NCBI GenBank assembly: GCA_002426015.1
Contig: DINS01000019.1
Location: 40,596-53,847, forward strand
From: Flavobacteriaceae bacterium UBA5534
Lineage (GTDB): Bacteria; Bacteroidota; Bacteroidia; Flavobacteriales; Flavobacteriaceae
Length of the DNA stretch: 13,252 bases
Direction: 5' to 3'
Shown: positions 6,731 through 13,082 of the stretch, in pieces
Position numbering within the stretch: the first letter of the stretch is position 1
Layout of the letters: each line of letters begins with the position of its first letter
Notes under the pieces: generated by a model
The model's database searches: none
Told to the model about the DNA's origin: nothing
Seen by the model: the letters and a program-made list of their open reading frames with translations, nothing else
Program-made: the position numbers and the translations under genes

Positions 6731-7587
6731 TATAAAACATTTAAAAGTTGTTCCTTGATTTTTTCCAGTTCATCCTTCATCTGTACGACCAGTTTTTGCA
6801 TTGGCGCATAGTTGCTTTTGGAACCAATGGTATTGATTTCGCGACCCATTTCTTGACCAATAAAGGCTAATTTCTTTCCATTGGAATCGTCAGATCTTAA
6901 TGCTTTAAGAAAGTAATCCAAATGGTTTTTTAAGCGAACTTTTTCTTCTGTGATGTCAAACTTTTCAATATAGAACACCAACTCTTGCTCAAATCGGTTT
7001 TCATCTACTTTCTCCTTCAACTCTGCTACGCCTTTGTGCAAACGCTCACGAACACTTTCTATACGTTCAGGATCCATGGCAATGACTTCATCTAACAAGA
7101 CAGAAATATTTTTTACACGATCAAAAAATTCTGATTCCAAACTTTTGCCTTCATCCAATCGGTATTGGTGAATTTTCTCAAGAGCTGACGTGATTTCGCT
7201 GGCAATTTGTGCCCACTCATCCTCATCTATCTCGTCACGTTCTGTGGTCACGGCATCTGGCAGCCGAATCGCCATTTTGAGCAGCTCTGTTTCGTCACCA
7301 TCCACCACATCTTTCAATTGTTTGATGTATTGTCTCACAACCGTTTTGTTGATTTGTGTTGAGGTTTCTTCGCCTGTGATTTCCATGTACAATGAAAAAT
7401 CGATTTTGCCACGTTCTAGTTTAGAGGCGATCAGTTTTCTGACATCTAATTCTTTTTCTCTGTATAGCGAAGGCATACGTGTATTGAGGTCAAGATTTTT
7501 ACTGTTGAGTGATTTGACTTCAATGGATATTTTTTTAGTCGGAAGCTGTATTACAGATTTTCCGTAACCTGTCATGGATTGTATCAT
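6730..7587 (-). CDS. yicC: YicC/YloC family endoribonuclease
   Basis: A 285-residue protein of the YicC/YloC family. The diagnostic N-terminus (MIQSMTGYGK) and C-terminus (EMGREINTIGSKS, then the MKDELEKIKEQLLNVL helix, the DUF1732 part) are both complete. E. coli YicC has been described as an endoribonuclease linked to small-RNA turnover; the activity here is inferred by family. The central part is acidic and helical. The ATG at 7587 matches the family's usual MI(R/Q)SMT start and lies 23 bases downstream of an exact TAnnTTTG box. It is the first gene of the yicC-gmk-nadD operon, joined to gmk by a TAATG junction. Confidence 0.95.
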   Translation of the reverse strand: MIQSMTGYGKSVIQLPTKKISIEVKSLNSKNLDLNTRMPSLYREKELDVRKLIASKLERGKIDFSLYMEITGEETSTQINKTVVRQYIKQLKDVVDGDETELLKMAIRLPDAVTTERDEIDEDEWAQIASEITSALEKIHQYRLDEGKSLESEFFDRVKNISVLLDEVIAMDPERIESVRERLHKGVAELKEKVDENRFEQELVFYIEKFDITEEKVRLKNHLDYFLKALRSDDSNGKKLAFIGQEMGREINTIGSKSNYAPMQKLVVQMKDELEKIKEQLLNVL

Positions 7588-7609
7588 GGACTTATTTTAA
7601 AAAGTTGAA

Positions 7610-7617
7610 CAAAGGTA
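7610..7617 (-). promoter_or_regulatory. Promoter -7 box of the yicC-gmk-nadD operon
   Basis: The minus strand reads TACCTTTG, an exact TAnnTTTG match, 23 bases from the yicC ATG. A TGTT at about 21-24 bases further upstream is a weak -33 candidate. The 132-base divergent region 7588-7719 also contains the thioesterase promoter on the other strand. Confidence 0.6.
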
Positions 7618-7684
7618 CTAAAAATCATCAGTTTTAACAGGGTAATTAAAGTATGGAAATGGGATTTAAACCTCTTAAAAGTTA

Positions 7685-7692
7685 TAAATTTG
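7685..7692 (+). promoter_or_regulatory. Promoter -7 box of the thioesterase gene
   Basis: TAAATTTG is an exact TAnnTTTG match. It contains the TTG at 7690 that opens the longest reading frame, so that TTG is more likely promoter than start codon. Transcription would begin near 7698-7700, leaving a leader of about 20 bases before the ATG at 7720. The -33 region is poor. Confidence 0.6.
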
Positions 7693-7719
7693 TCATCTTT
7701 AGAAAAAAACTCAAAAAAC

Positions 7720-8196
7720 ATGTACATAAAAAATTTTGAAATTAGATGGAGTGATGTAGATGCCAATAGACATTTGGCTAACTCGGCATATGTCAATTTT
7801 ATGAGTCATACACGTGTGGCTTTCTTTGAAGACCATGATTTTTCATTGTCCAATCTTGCTAAATTTGATATAAGTCCTGTGATTTTTTATGAGCATATTT
7901 ACTATTTTAAAGAAGCTTTTTTAGGCATGCCAATAAGAGTGAGTTTGGAAGTGTCTGGGTTGAGTGACGACGGGAAGTTTTTTAAAATGGAACATAATTT
8001 TTACAATGAAAAAGGAGAAAACCTCGCTACGTGTGAAATTCTTGGAGCATGGATACATCTAAAAACAAGGTCACTGACTGCTTTGCCAGAACATTTGCTT
8101 CCAGAAATGCAAACGTTTCCAAAATCGAAAGATTTTAAAGTATTGACAAAAGAAGACACACGTAAGTATGGTAAAAAACCAGTGAATTTAAGCTGA
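7720..8196 (+). CDS. Acyl-CoA thioesterase, hotdog fold (4HBT / YbgC-like)
   Basis: A 158-residue single-hotdog protein, counted from the ATG at 7720. The N-terminal 4HBT signature is clear: strand, then WSDVDANRHLANSAYVNF with D12/D14, H18, N21 and Y24, followed by R32 in the first long helix. A basic, proline-containing tail (KYGKKPVNLS) ends the protein. Such enzymes hydrolyse acyl-CoA or acyl-ACP thioesters in the cytoplasm; the chain-length preference cannot be read here. The frame is open upstream to a TTG at 7690, but that codon lies in an exact promoter box, and the conserved domain starts at 7720. The gene's last 9 bases overlap the end of the convergent EamA transporter gene. Confidence 0.88.
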   Translation: MYIKNFEIRWSDVDANRHLANSAYVNFMSHTRVAFFEDHDFSLSNLAKFDISPVIFYEHIYYFKEAFLGMPIRVSLEVSGLSDDGKFFKMEHNFYNEKGENLATCEILGAWIHLKTRSLTALPEHLLPEMQTFPKSKDFKVLTKEDTRKYGKKPVNLS

Positions 8197-8212
8197 AGCT
8201 TTCGGTTTTTTT
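8173..8212. terminator. Bidirectional terminator-like inverted repeat across two converging gene ends
   Basis: AAAAAACC at 8173-8180 pairs with GGTTTTTT at 8204-8211, and between them is a nested hairpin AAGC-TGAA-GCTT at 8190-8201. A T-run (8206-8212) follows on the plus strand; on the minus strand the complement of the A-run gives a U-tract. The arms lie in the last codons of the thioesterase and of the EamA transporter, each encoding Lys-Lys-Pro. Likely a weak two-way terminator; the nested stem is short, so this is inference. Confidence 0.45.
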
Positions 8213-9081
8213 GTCACTAAATACACACCACAAAAAATCATTAGCATCGCAATAATTTTAACATATCCGACTGAATCTACACCCATAATAATGGCAAAAA
8301 TTCCAGCGATGACAGGTTGTAAATAAATAAAAATACCAATGGTTGAAGCTTTTAAATTTCTTAAGGCCAAAGGATTCAAAAGATAAGTGCCAAAGGTAGC
8401 TCCAACTACAACAAAAAGCACCGAAAACCATACGTAAGGTGTAAAAGTTTGCCATTGAATCTCTGAAAATTCACTGTAACCAAAAGGCAGCACCATAAAA
8501 AAGCCAAATAAAAACAACCATTTTATGAATGTAAACGGATGGTACTTATTGGTCAGTTTTTTAATAAGAATGATATATATGCTATAGGAAATGACATTAA
8601 TAAATACCATCAGATTGCCCAAAGGCAAATTATCGCCAACACGAGTAGAAGTCCCTAGAGCCGTTAGTAGGATACCTCCACAAAAACCTAATAACACACC
8701 AATAACTTTTAATTTGGTGATTTTTTCATGAAGAAAGAAAGAAGACAAGATTAAGATAATAATTGGAGTAATGGTCACAATAACAGATGCATTGATAGGT
8801 GTTGTCAACTCGAGCCCTTTTAAAAACAGAAGCATATTGATGACAACACCAAAGATTGCTGCTATAAAAAACTTAAAAAAGTCTCTCTTTTCAATTTTTT
8901 CTTGTGGTAAAAAGAAACTACAGGCCCAAAACAATACAGTTGCACCAGCAACACGCAAAATAACTAGAGCAAAAGGAGGTACAAAATGATCATTCATCAA
9001 GACTTTGGCGAATGTATAATTAAGGCCATATATCACTTGAACAAAAAACACGGCCAAAATGGCAAACAGACGTTTATCCAT
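8188..9081 (-). CDS. EamA / DMT-family transporter
   Basis: An inner-membrane protein of 297 residues from the ATG at 9081, with about ten hydrophobic segments arranged as two EamA repeats (roughly 4-137 and 150-290), the drug/metabolite transporter architecture. The first repeat starts FFVQVIYGLNYTFAK, the second has the NPLALRNLKAS and FIYLQPVIAGI segments typical of this family just before its last helices. The C-terminus is short and basic (KKPKASA). Substrate is unknown; relatives export amino acids or metabolites. A longer frame opens at a TTG at 9153, but the extra residues are hydrophilic, lie wholly inside the preceding gene, and the MDKRLF start leads straight into helix 1. The ATG overlaps the stop of the ArsC-like gene by 8 bases, indicating coupling. 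Its 3' end overlaps the thioesterase gene by 9 bases. Confidence 0.93.
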   Translation of the reverse strand: MDKRLFAILAVFFVQVIYGLNYTFAKVLMNDHFVPPFALVILRVAGATVLFWACSFFLPQEKIEKRDFFKFFIAAIFGVVINMLLFLKGLELTTPINASVIVTITPIIILILSSFFLHEKITKLKVIGVLLGFCGGILLTALGTSTRVGDNLPLGNLMVFINVISYSIYIILIKKLTNKYHPFTFIKWLFLFGFFMVLPFGYSEFSEIQWQTFTPYVWFSVLFVVVGATFGTYLLNPLALRNLKASTIGIFIYLQPVIAGIFAIIMGVDSVGYVKIIAMLMIFCGVYLVTKKPKASA

Positions 9082-9427
9082 GGATCGCTTGTTTTGCTGC
9101 CTCAACAGTTTTGGCACTGTTGCCAATAAAAATTTGGTCGTTAAACACAACAACTGGTCGGCTCAAAAATGTATAATGGTCAAGTATATAATGTTTATAG
9201 TCTTTTTCGGTGAGCTCTTGGTTTCTTAAATCCATTTCTTTGTAAAGTTTAGCTCTTTTGCTAAATAAAGCTTCATAACTACCAGAAAGCCGATGCAGTT
9301 CTTCAAGTTGTTTTACTGTGATTTCAGTTTCCTTGATATCTTGTAATATAAAGTCTGATGGCAGGTCTAAAGCTTTAAGAATTCTAACACAAGTGCTGCA
9401 TGTTTTAAGGAAGTAAACTTTTTTCAT
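9074..9427 (-). CDS. ArsC/Spx-family thioredoxin-fold protein
   Basis: A 117-residue protein from the ATG at 9427. It begins with a thioredoxin-fold strand and a C10-S-T-C13 motif, the CxxC position of ArsC/Spx relatives, and later has the SRP segment (R90-P91) followed by VVVFNDQIFIG, matching the conserved arginine-proline turn and following strand of the family. The lysine-rich helices in between fit the ArsC insert. Family members include glutaredoxin-linked arsenate reductases and Spx-like redox regulators. No arsenic genes lie nearby, so an arsenate-reductase label should be treated as a family name only. The frame is also open from a TTG at 9448, which falls within a near-consensus -7 box and is unlikely to be the start. 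It is coupled to the downstream EamA transporter by an 8-base overlap. Confidence 0.87.
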   Translation of the reverse strand: MKKVYFLKTCSTCVRILKALDLPSDFILQDIKETEITVKQLEELHRLSGSYEALFSKRAKLYKEMDLRNQELTEKDYKHYILDHYTFLSRPVVVFNDQIFIGNSAKTVEAAKQAIHG

Positions 9428-9445
9428 GTGGAAGGATTTGAATTG

Positions 9446-9453
9446 CAAAGTAA
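9446..9453 (-). promoter_or_regulatory. Possible promoter -7 box of the ArsC-like / EamA operon
   Basis: The minus strand reads TTACTTTG, one mismatch from TAnnTTTG, 18 bases upstream of the ATG at 9427. No -33 element is visible at the expected spacing. Its position inside the apparent TTG-started extension argues for the downstream ATG. Confidence 0.35.
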
Positions 9454-9501
9454 ATGGATTTCAAAGGAAAATTGAGTATTTTTAAACAAAATTATATACT
9501 C

Positions 9502-9957
9502 ATGAATTGGGCTTTTGATATCACTTTAAAGAATAGGGCAGTTTTAAAAACGATTATTGAAACGTATTCTCTGGAAGAACTCAACAAGATTCCTAGTGGG
9601 TTTAACAATAATATCATTTGGAATATTGCCCACACTATTGCAGTACAACAATCGTTGGTATATAAGCTTTCGGGTTTGCCAGCGATCATTTCTGAAGATA
9701 TGATTGAAATGTTCAAAAAAGGCACAAAGCCAGAACGTGATTTGACACAAGCTGAAGTTGACGAAATAAAGGGATTGCTGTTTTCAACGATTGAGAAAAC
9801 AAAAGAGGATTATGAAAATAAGGTATTTCAAAATTATCACGAATACACAGTGACTACCAAAAACACATTAACCAATGTACTGGAAGCTATTGAGTTTAAC
9901 AATTTTCATGAAGGCATCCACTTGGGATACATCCTTGCACTAAAAAAATCACTTTAA
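9502..9957 (+). CDS. DinB family protein
   Basis: A 151-residue four-helix-bundle protein of the DinB/YfiT type, counted from the ATG at 9502. The metal-binding histidine pattern is present: H44 in the NIIWNIAHTIAVQQ helix, and H136 and H140 in NFHEGIHLGYI near the C-terminus, which is the usual H...HxxxH triad. The GTKPE loop and the conserved IWNIAH and GYILALKK segments match flavobacterial members. DinB-fold proteins include thiol-dependent S-transferases (bacillithiol or other low-molecular-weight thiols) and enzymes of unknown substrate, so the reaction cannot be given. An in-frame ATG at 9454 would add 16 residues with no conserved feature; I prefer 9502, which places the family N-terminus (MNWAF) first. 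The stop overlaps the end of the convergent lipoprotein gene by 4 bases. Confidence 0.88.
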   Translation: MNWAFDITLKNRAVLKTIIETYSLEELNKIPSGFNNNIIWNIAHTIAVQQSLVYKLSGLPAIISEDMIEMFKKGTKPERDLTQAEVDEIKGLLFSTIEKTKEDYENKVFQNYHEYTVTTKNTLTNVLEAIEFNNFHEGIHLGYILALKKSL

Positions 9958-10676
9958 TAGAATTTCAAAAATGGTTTTGCTTTATCATAAGGAATTGTAA
10001 ATTCAGTAACTCCCTGTGTATAAGAAGCAATTTCATATACATTGTACAATAGGATAACGCCATTTTCACTAAAGCCTATATTTTCTGGGAGCTGAAACCC
10101 TTCCCCAAAGAAATAATCTTCAATATCTTCATCGATGGTTAATGGCTTTGTTTCATTTTTAAAATAAGGTTCAGCAAGTGTCGCAAACCCTTCAGCATCT
10201 TTTATGAAATCGGATGGCTTTAGGCGATTGCCAGTTTGTTTGTCAAAAACCAAAAACGAAACATGCTCATTACCATGAGCACCACCTGTATCGAGATAAG
10301 AGTTGACAGCTACACAAATGACATGCTCATTTTCATAGGTGATTTCACTTTCAATGGATACTTCCCATTGTTGGCTAGTGTCAGCAAAATCATGTTTGAA
10401 GAGCTTGTATTCGTTATTAAAATTTTTAATCGCATCTTTTAGCGATATGCCTTTAACTTCATCTTGACCCAGATTGATCTCATTGGCTAAAAAATGTTCG
10501 ATGTGCTTATTGATCTTAACTGCAATATCATTATCGTCTTTTGCCTTAGGGTAGTTGATAGCGACAATGGCACCATCATTTTGCTCAACATGTTGTTCTT
10601 CAAAAGTAAGTTTTACATCTTCATTGCAAGCCAATAAAACAATGCTAAAACAAATAAGGAAACTAATTTTTTTCAA
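9954..10676 (-). CDS. Lipoprotein with DUF4163 and DUF3298 domains (PdaC/RsiV-like)
   Basis: A 240-residue exported protein with a lipoprotein signal (LLAC, Cys17). The N-terminal half is DUF4163-like (VAINYPKAKD, then a helix with KINKHIEHFL). The C-terminal half has the DUF3298 signature: a strand with VAVNSYLDTGGAHGNEH, the FLVFDKQTG segment and the FQLPENIGFSENGVILLYN block. These domains occur in PdaC-type peptidoglycan deacetylases and in the anti-sigma factor RsiV, where this region binds lysozyme; here there is no catalytic or sigma-binding part, so it is a free lipoprotein, probably in the periplasm or outer membrane. A role in binding glycans or lysozyme is inference. It converges with the DinB gene. 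The region upstream has only a one-mismatch box (TACCTTTA at 10707-10714). Confidence 0.9.
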   Translation of the reverse strand: MKKISFLICFSIVLLACNEDVKLTFEEQHVEQNDGAIVAINYPKAKDDNDIAVKINKHIEHFLANEINLGQDEVKGISLKDAIKNFNNEYKLFKHDFADTSQQWEVSIESEITYENEHVICVAVNSYLDTGGAHGNEHVSFLVFDKQTGNRLKPSDFIKDAEGFATLAEPYFKNETKPLTIDEDIEDYFFGEGFQLPENIGFSENGVILLYNVYEIASYTQGVTEFTIPYDKAKPFLKFY

Positions 10677-10723
10677 TTGTCACAAAAGGTTTTGTTAAAC
10701 ATTCAATAAAGGTATTACTAACT

Positions 10724-10754
10724 TTTGAATCCTACGAATTATAGACTAAATTTA
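10724..10754 (+). promoter_or_regulatory. Probable promoter of the cystathionine enzyme gene
   Basis: TTTG at 10724-10727 is followed after exactly 19 bases by TAAATTTA at 10747-10754, which differs from TAnnTTTG by one base. This spacing is the Bacteroidota standard. It predicts a leader of about 80-85 bases before the ATG at 10845. The TTG of the -33 box is also the codon at which the longest frame opens, so that codon is not the start. Confidence 0.55.
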
Positions 10755-10755
10755 T

Positions 10756-10791
10756 TGCAAAATCAGATTATTTATGAAATGCCTCTTTGCA
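10756..10791 (+). other. Inverted repeat in the leader of the cystathionine enzyme gene
   Basis: TGCAAA at 10756-10761 and TTTGCA at 10786-10791 are perfect inverse complements separated by 24 bases, lying just after the predicted transcription start. They could form a hairpin or be two halves of an operator. No known SAM or cobalamin riboswitch core could be recognised in this short leader. Confidence 0.3.
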
Positions 10792-10844
10792 GAAGATTTT
10801 TTTTATGGCATTGTATCTTACCTAAAAACAATAAACATAAACTT

Positions 10845-11984
10845 ATGAAATTCAATACCAAAACAATTCATGGAGGTCAAGAACACGATAAAGCTTATGG
10901 CGCTGTTATGCCTCCTATTTATCAAACATCAACCTATGCGCAATCAACCCCTGGAGGCCATAAGGGCTATGAATACTCTCGAACCCATAATCCTACTCGG
11001 CATGCTTTGGAAAGTGCTTTTGCAAGTATTGAAAATGGAAGTTATGGTTTGGCTTTTGGTTCTGGATTGGCAGCAATTGATGCTGTGATAAAGTTATTGA
11101 AGCCAGGTGACGAGGTAATTTCTACCAATGATTTGTATGGAGGAACCTATCGACTGTTCACAAAAATATTTGAAGGGTTTGGCATTAAGTTTCATTTCAT
11201 CGGTATGCAAAATACCAATAATATTGAATCGTATGTCAATAATAACACAAAATTGATTTGGGTAGAAACACCAACAAATCCGATGATGAATATTATCGAT
11301 ATCAAAGCTGCTGCATCAGTCGCCAAAAAGCACAACATTCTTTTGGCTGTCGATAATACATTTGCAACACCATATTTGCAACAACCTTTAGATTTGGGTG
11401 CCGATATTGTTATGCACTCTGCTACCAAATACCTTGGAGGACACAGTGATGTTGTTATGGGAGCTCTTGTTGTTAAGGACAAAGCATTGGCAGATAAATT
11501 ATACTTTATACAAAATGCAAGCGGAGCCATTTGTGGGCCCCAAGATAGCTTTTTGGTTTTGAGAGGAATCAAAACATTGCACATCAGAATGCAACGTCAT
11601 TGTGAAAACGGAAAAGCGGTTGCAGAATATTTGGCAAAGCATCCTAAAATTGAAAAGGTTTATTGGCCAGGATTCAAAAGCCATCCAAACCATGAGATTG
11701 CAAAGGCCCAAATGAAAGATTTTGGAGGGATGATTTCGTTTGTCGCCAAAGGTAATAATTATGACGAGGCAATTAAAATTGTTGAAAGGCTTAAAATTTT
11801 CACATTGGCAGAATCGCTTGGAGGTGTTGAGTCGCTTTGTGGTCATCCAGCAAGTATGACCCATGCAAGCATCCCTAAAGAAGCACGAGAAAAAATAGGT
11901 GTTGTCGATGCATTAATACGATTGAGTGTAGGTATTGAAGATGAAGATGATTTAATAGCTGATTTAAAACAAGCGATAGGATAG
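10845..11984 (+). CDS. metB: Cystathionine gamma-synthase / gamma-lyase family PLP enzyme
   Basis: A 379-residue fold-type I PLP enzyme of the Cys/Met metabolism family, from the ATG at 10845. The PLP lysine is K195 in the SATKYLGGHSD motif; D170 in VDNTF contacts the pyridine nitrogen; the YEYSRTHNPTR block (43-53) supplies residues from the neighbouring subunit; the C-terminal SLGGVESL...MTHASIP signature is complete. These enzymes join an activated homoserine with cysteine to make cystathionine, or cleave cystathionine. The GGVES signature and the 379-residue length fit a synthase as well as a lyase, so the metB symbol is a best guess. The open frame extends back to a TTG at 10725, but the extra 40 residues cover a promoter and lack similarity. 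A strong bidirectional terminator follows. Confidence 0.93.
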   Translation: MKFNTKTIHGGQEHDKAYGAVMPPIYQTSTYAQSTPGGHKGYEYSRTHNPTRHALESAFASIENGSYGLAFGSGLAAIDAVIKLLKPGDEVISTNDLYGGTYRLFTKIFEGFGIKFHFIGMQNTNNIESYVNNNTKLIWVETPTNPMMNIIDIKAAASVAKKHNILLAVDNTFATPYLQQPLDLGADIVMHSATKYLGGHSDVVMGALVVKDKALADKLYFIQNASGAICGPQDSFLVLRGIKTLHIRMQRHCENGKAVAEYLAKHPKIEKVYWPGFKSHPNHEIAKAQMKDFGGMISFVAKGNNYDEAIKIVERLKIFTLAESLGGVESLCGHPASMTHASIPKEAREKIGVVDALIRLSVGIEDEDDLIADLKQAIG

Positions 11985-11995
11985 AAATTTTAAAT

Positions 11996-12035
11996 AAAAA
12001 AAAGACCTTAAAAATTACTTTAAGGTCTTTTTTTT
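11996..12035. terminator. Bidirectional rho-independent terminator
   Basis: Two arms pair perfectly over 17 bases: A8 then GACCTTAAA at 11996-12012, and TTTAAGGTC then T8 at 12019-12035, with a 6-base loop AATTAC. The core stem is GACCTTAAA/TTTAAGGTC. The A-tract on one side and T-tract on the other make it work in both directions, ending the plus-strand cystathionine gene and the minus-strand barrel gene. Confidence 0.95.
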
Positions 12036-12048
12036 ATATCTATTCCTT

Positions 12049-12864
12049 TTAATCCAAATAATAAATATAACCAAAATTCAACCATACCAACCAGTCATCA
12101 GCTTTATTGGAAGGGAGTTTATGATCCAGTCCATCCACAAAATCGGTAAAGTAGTATTGCCATCTTAAATCAATCATAAGGTCAGATAGAACCGTTAATT
12201 TATATCGTGTACCAACACTGGCCACAACAGACCATGTAGTACCATTATTTGGGTTTATAAATTCGGTGTCCATAACATCGCCATTGCCATCTAAATACCA
12301 AGGGCCATAATAATTGGAAAGATTATTTATGTTTTCATCACCATAAGTCGTAGCTACTTTTGGATTGAAAGACACAAAATGCGCACCTAGACTCACAAAT
12401 GGAGCAAACGAATAACTTCCTGCGGCAAACGATCTAATACTTAATGGAAAATACTCCAATTGCATTCCAATGTCAAGATTATTGGCTTCGCCAGAATGTG
12501 CTCGCAATTTATCAGCGTCATCACTTGTTCTAGAAGGGTCAACCCATTCACCAAAATGATTTAATTTGGTTTTATTCCAAGAAATCTCACTCCTTAATTT
12601 AAAGTGGTCATTGAAATAAGTATCAGTAGAATAGCAGTTACAATCGGCTCTGTATGAGAAATTTATATAATGGATTATACCGATGCCAATACCTGTGTTT
12701 CCAGCATTGGTTTCTAAATTGTGTCGAACTCCAAAATCAGATTGAAACGCCACAGGACCAGCAATTGCACCGATTTCATGCGAAAACCCAAGTTGAGAAA
12801 ACGCAGAATTAATACCTAGTAAAAACATAGATATTAAGGTTAACTGTTTAAAATTAAGCATCAT
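12049..12864 (-). CDS. Outer-membrane beta-barrel protein, THC0290_0291-like family
   Basis: A 271-residue exported protein with a signal peptide ending near ...INSAFSQ. The mature part has alternating amphipathic strands, aromatic residues at strand ends and loops rich in Asn, Asp and Gly (GDENINNLSNYYGPWYLDGNGD), and ends in a tyrosine/aromatic strand (LNFGYIYYLD), as expected for an outer-membrane barrel. The opening of the mature chain (LGFSHEIGAIAGPVAFQSD) matches a Flavobacteria-restricted family I recall as THC0290_0291; some members were historically labelled glutamate dehydrogenase, which this sequence clearly is not: it has no Rossmann fold or GDH motifs. It lies next to and divergent from gdhA, which may explain that label. 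A textbook promoter lies upstream. Two in-frame ATGs (12864 and 12861) are both usable. Function unknown. Confidence 0.85.
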   Translation of the reverse strand: MMLNFKQLTLISMFLLGINSAFSQLGFSHEIGAIAGPVAFQSDFGVRHNLETNAGNTGIGIGIIHYINFSYRADCNCYSTDTYFNDHFKLRSEISWNKTKLNHFGEWVDPSRTSDDADKLRAHSGEANNLDIGMQLEYFPLSIRSFAAGSYSFAPFVSLGAHFVSFNPKVATTYGDENINNLSNYYGPWYLDGNGDVMDTEFINPNNGTTWSVVASVGTRYKLTVLSDLMIDLRWQYYFTDFVDGLDHKLPSNKADDWLVWLNFGYIYYLD

Positions 12865-12896
12865 ATGGCTACTTTTTTTTGAGGCATAGTTATTAA

Positions 12897-12927
12897 CAAA
12901 TATATGAAAACTGGGTTAACTTCCAAA
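12897..12927 (-). promoter_or_regulatory. Promoter of the beta-barrel protein gene
   Basis: On the minus strand TTTG (12924-12927) is followed after exactly 19 bases by TATATTTG (12897-12904), an exact TAnnTTTG. This is the best full Bacteroidota promoter in the window. The predicted leader is about 25 bases. It shares the 218-base divergent gap 12865-13082 with the gdhA promoter. Confidence 0.75.
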
Positions 12928-13034
12928 TAAAACAATTATAACGCATTAATTATACTTTATTTTAGGGCATCATCATTCTTTTAATATCATTTTGAGAATA
13001 TCAAAAATTATATATATAAATTTTAAAGATAATG

Positions 13035-13042
13035 TATCTTTG
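13035..13042 (+). promoter_or_regulatory. Probable gdhA promoter -7 box
   Basis: TATCTTTG is an exact TAnnTTTG match 40 bases upstream of the gdhA ATG, predicting a leader of roughly 35 bases. There is no TTTG at the 19-base position, only AT-rich sequence, so an activator may be needed. Confidence 0.6.
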
Positions 13043-13082
13043 CAAAGCATAACGAATTTAAAGATTCATAACACATAAATAC

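Noticed and set aside
7190..7567. Plus-strand open frame of 125 codons inside yicC
   Set aside because: Serine-rich antisense shadow of the conserved yicC gene.
9074..9427. Arsenic-resistance operon
   Set aside because: Only an ArsC/Spx-family protein is present; the coupled gene is an EamA transporter, and there is no arsR, arsB/acr3 or arsM nearby.
10760..10844. SAM riboswitch upstream of the cystathionine enzyme gene
   Set aside because: The leader is only about 85 bases and none of the conserved SAM-I or SAM-II core elements can be picked out.
11192..11864. Two minus-strand open frames inside the cystathionine enzyme gene
   Set aside because: Antisense to a complete PLP enzyme with all motifs; no promoter or domain of their own.
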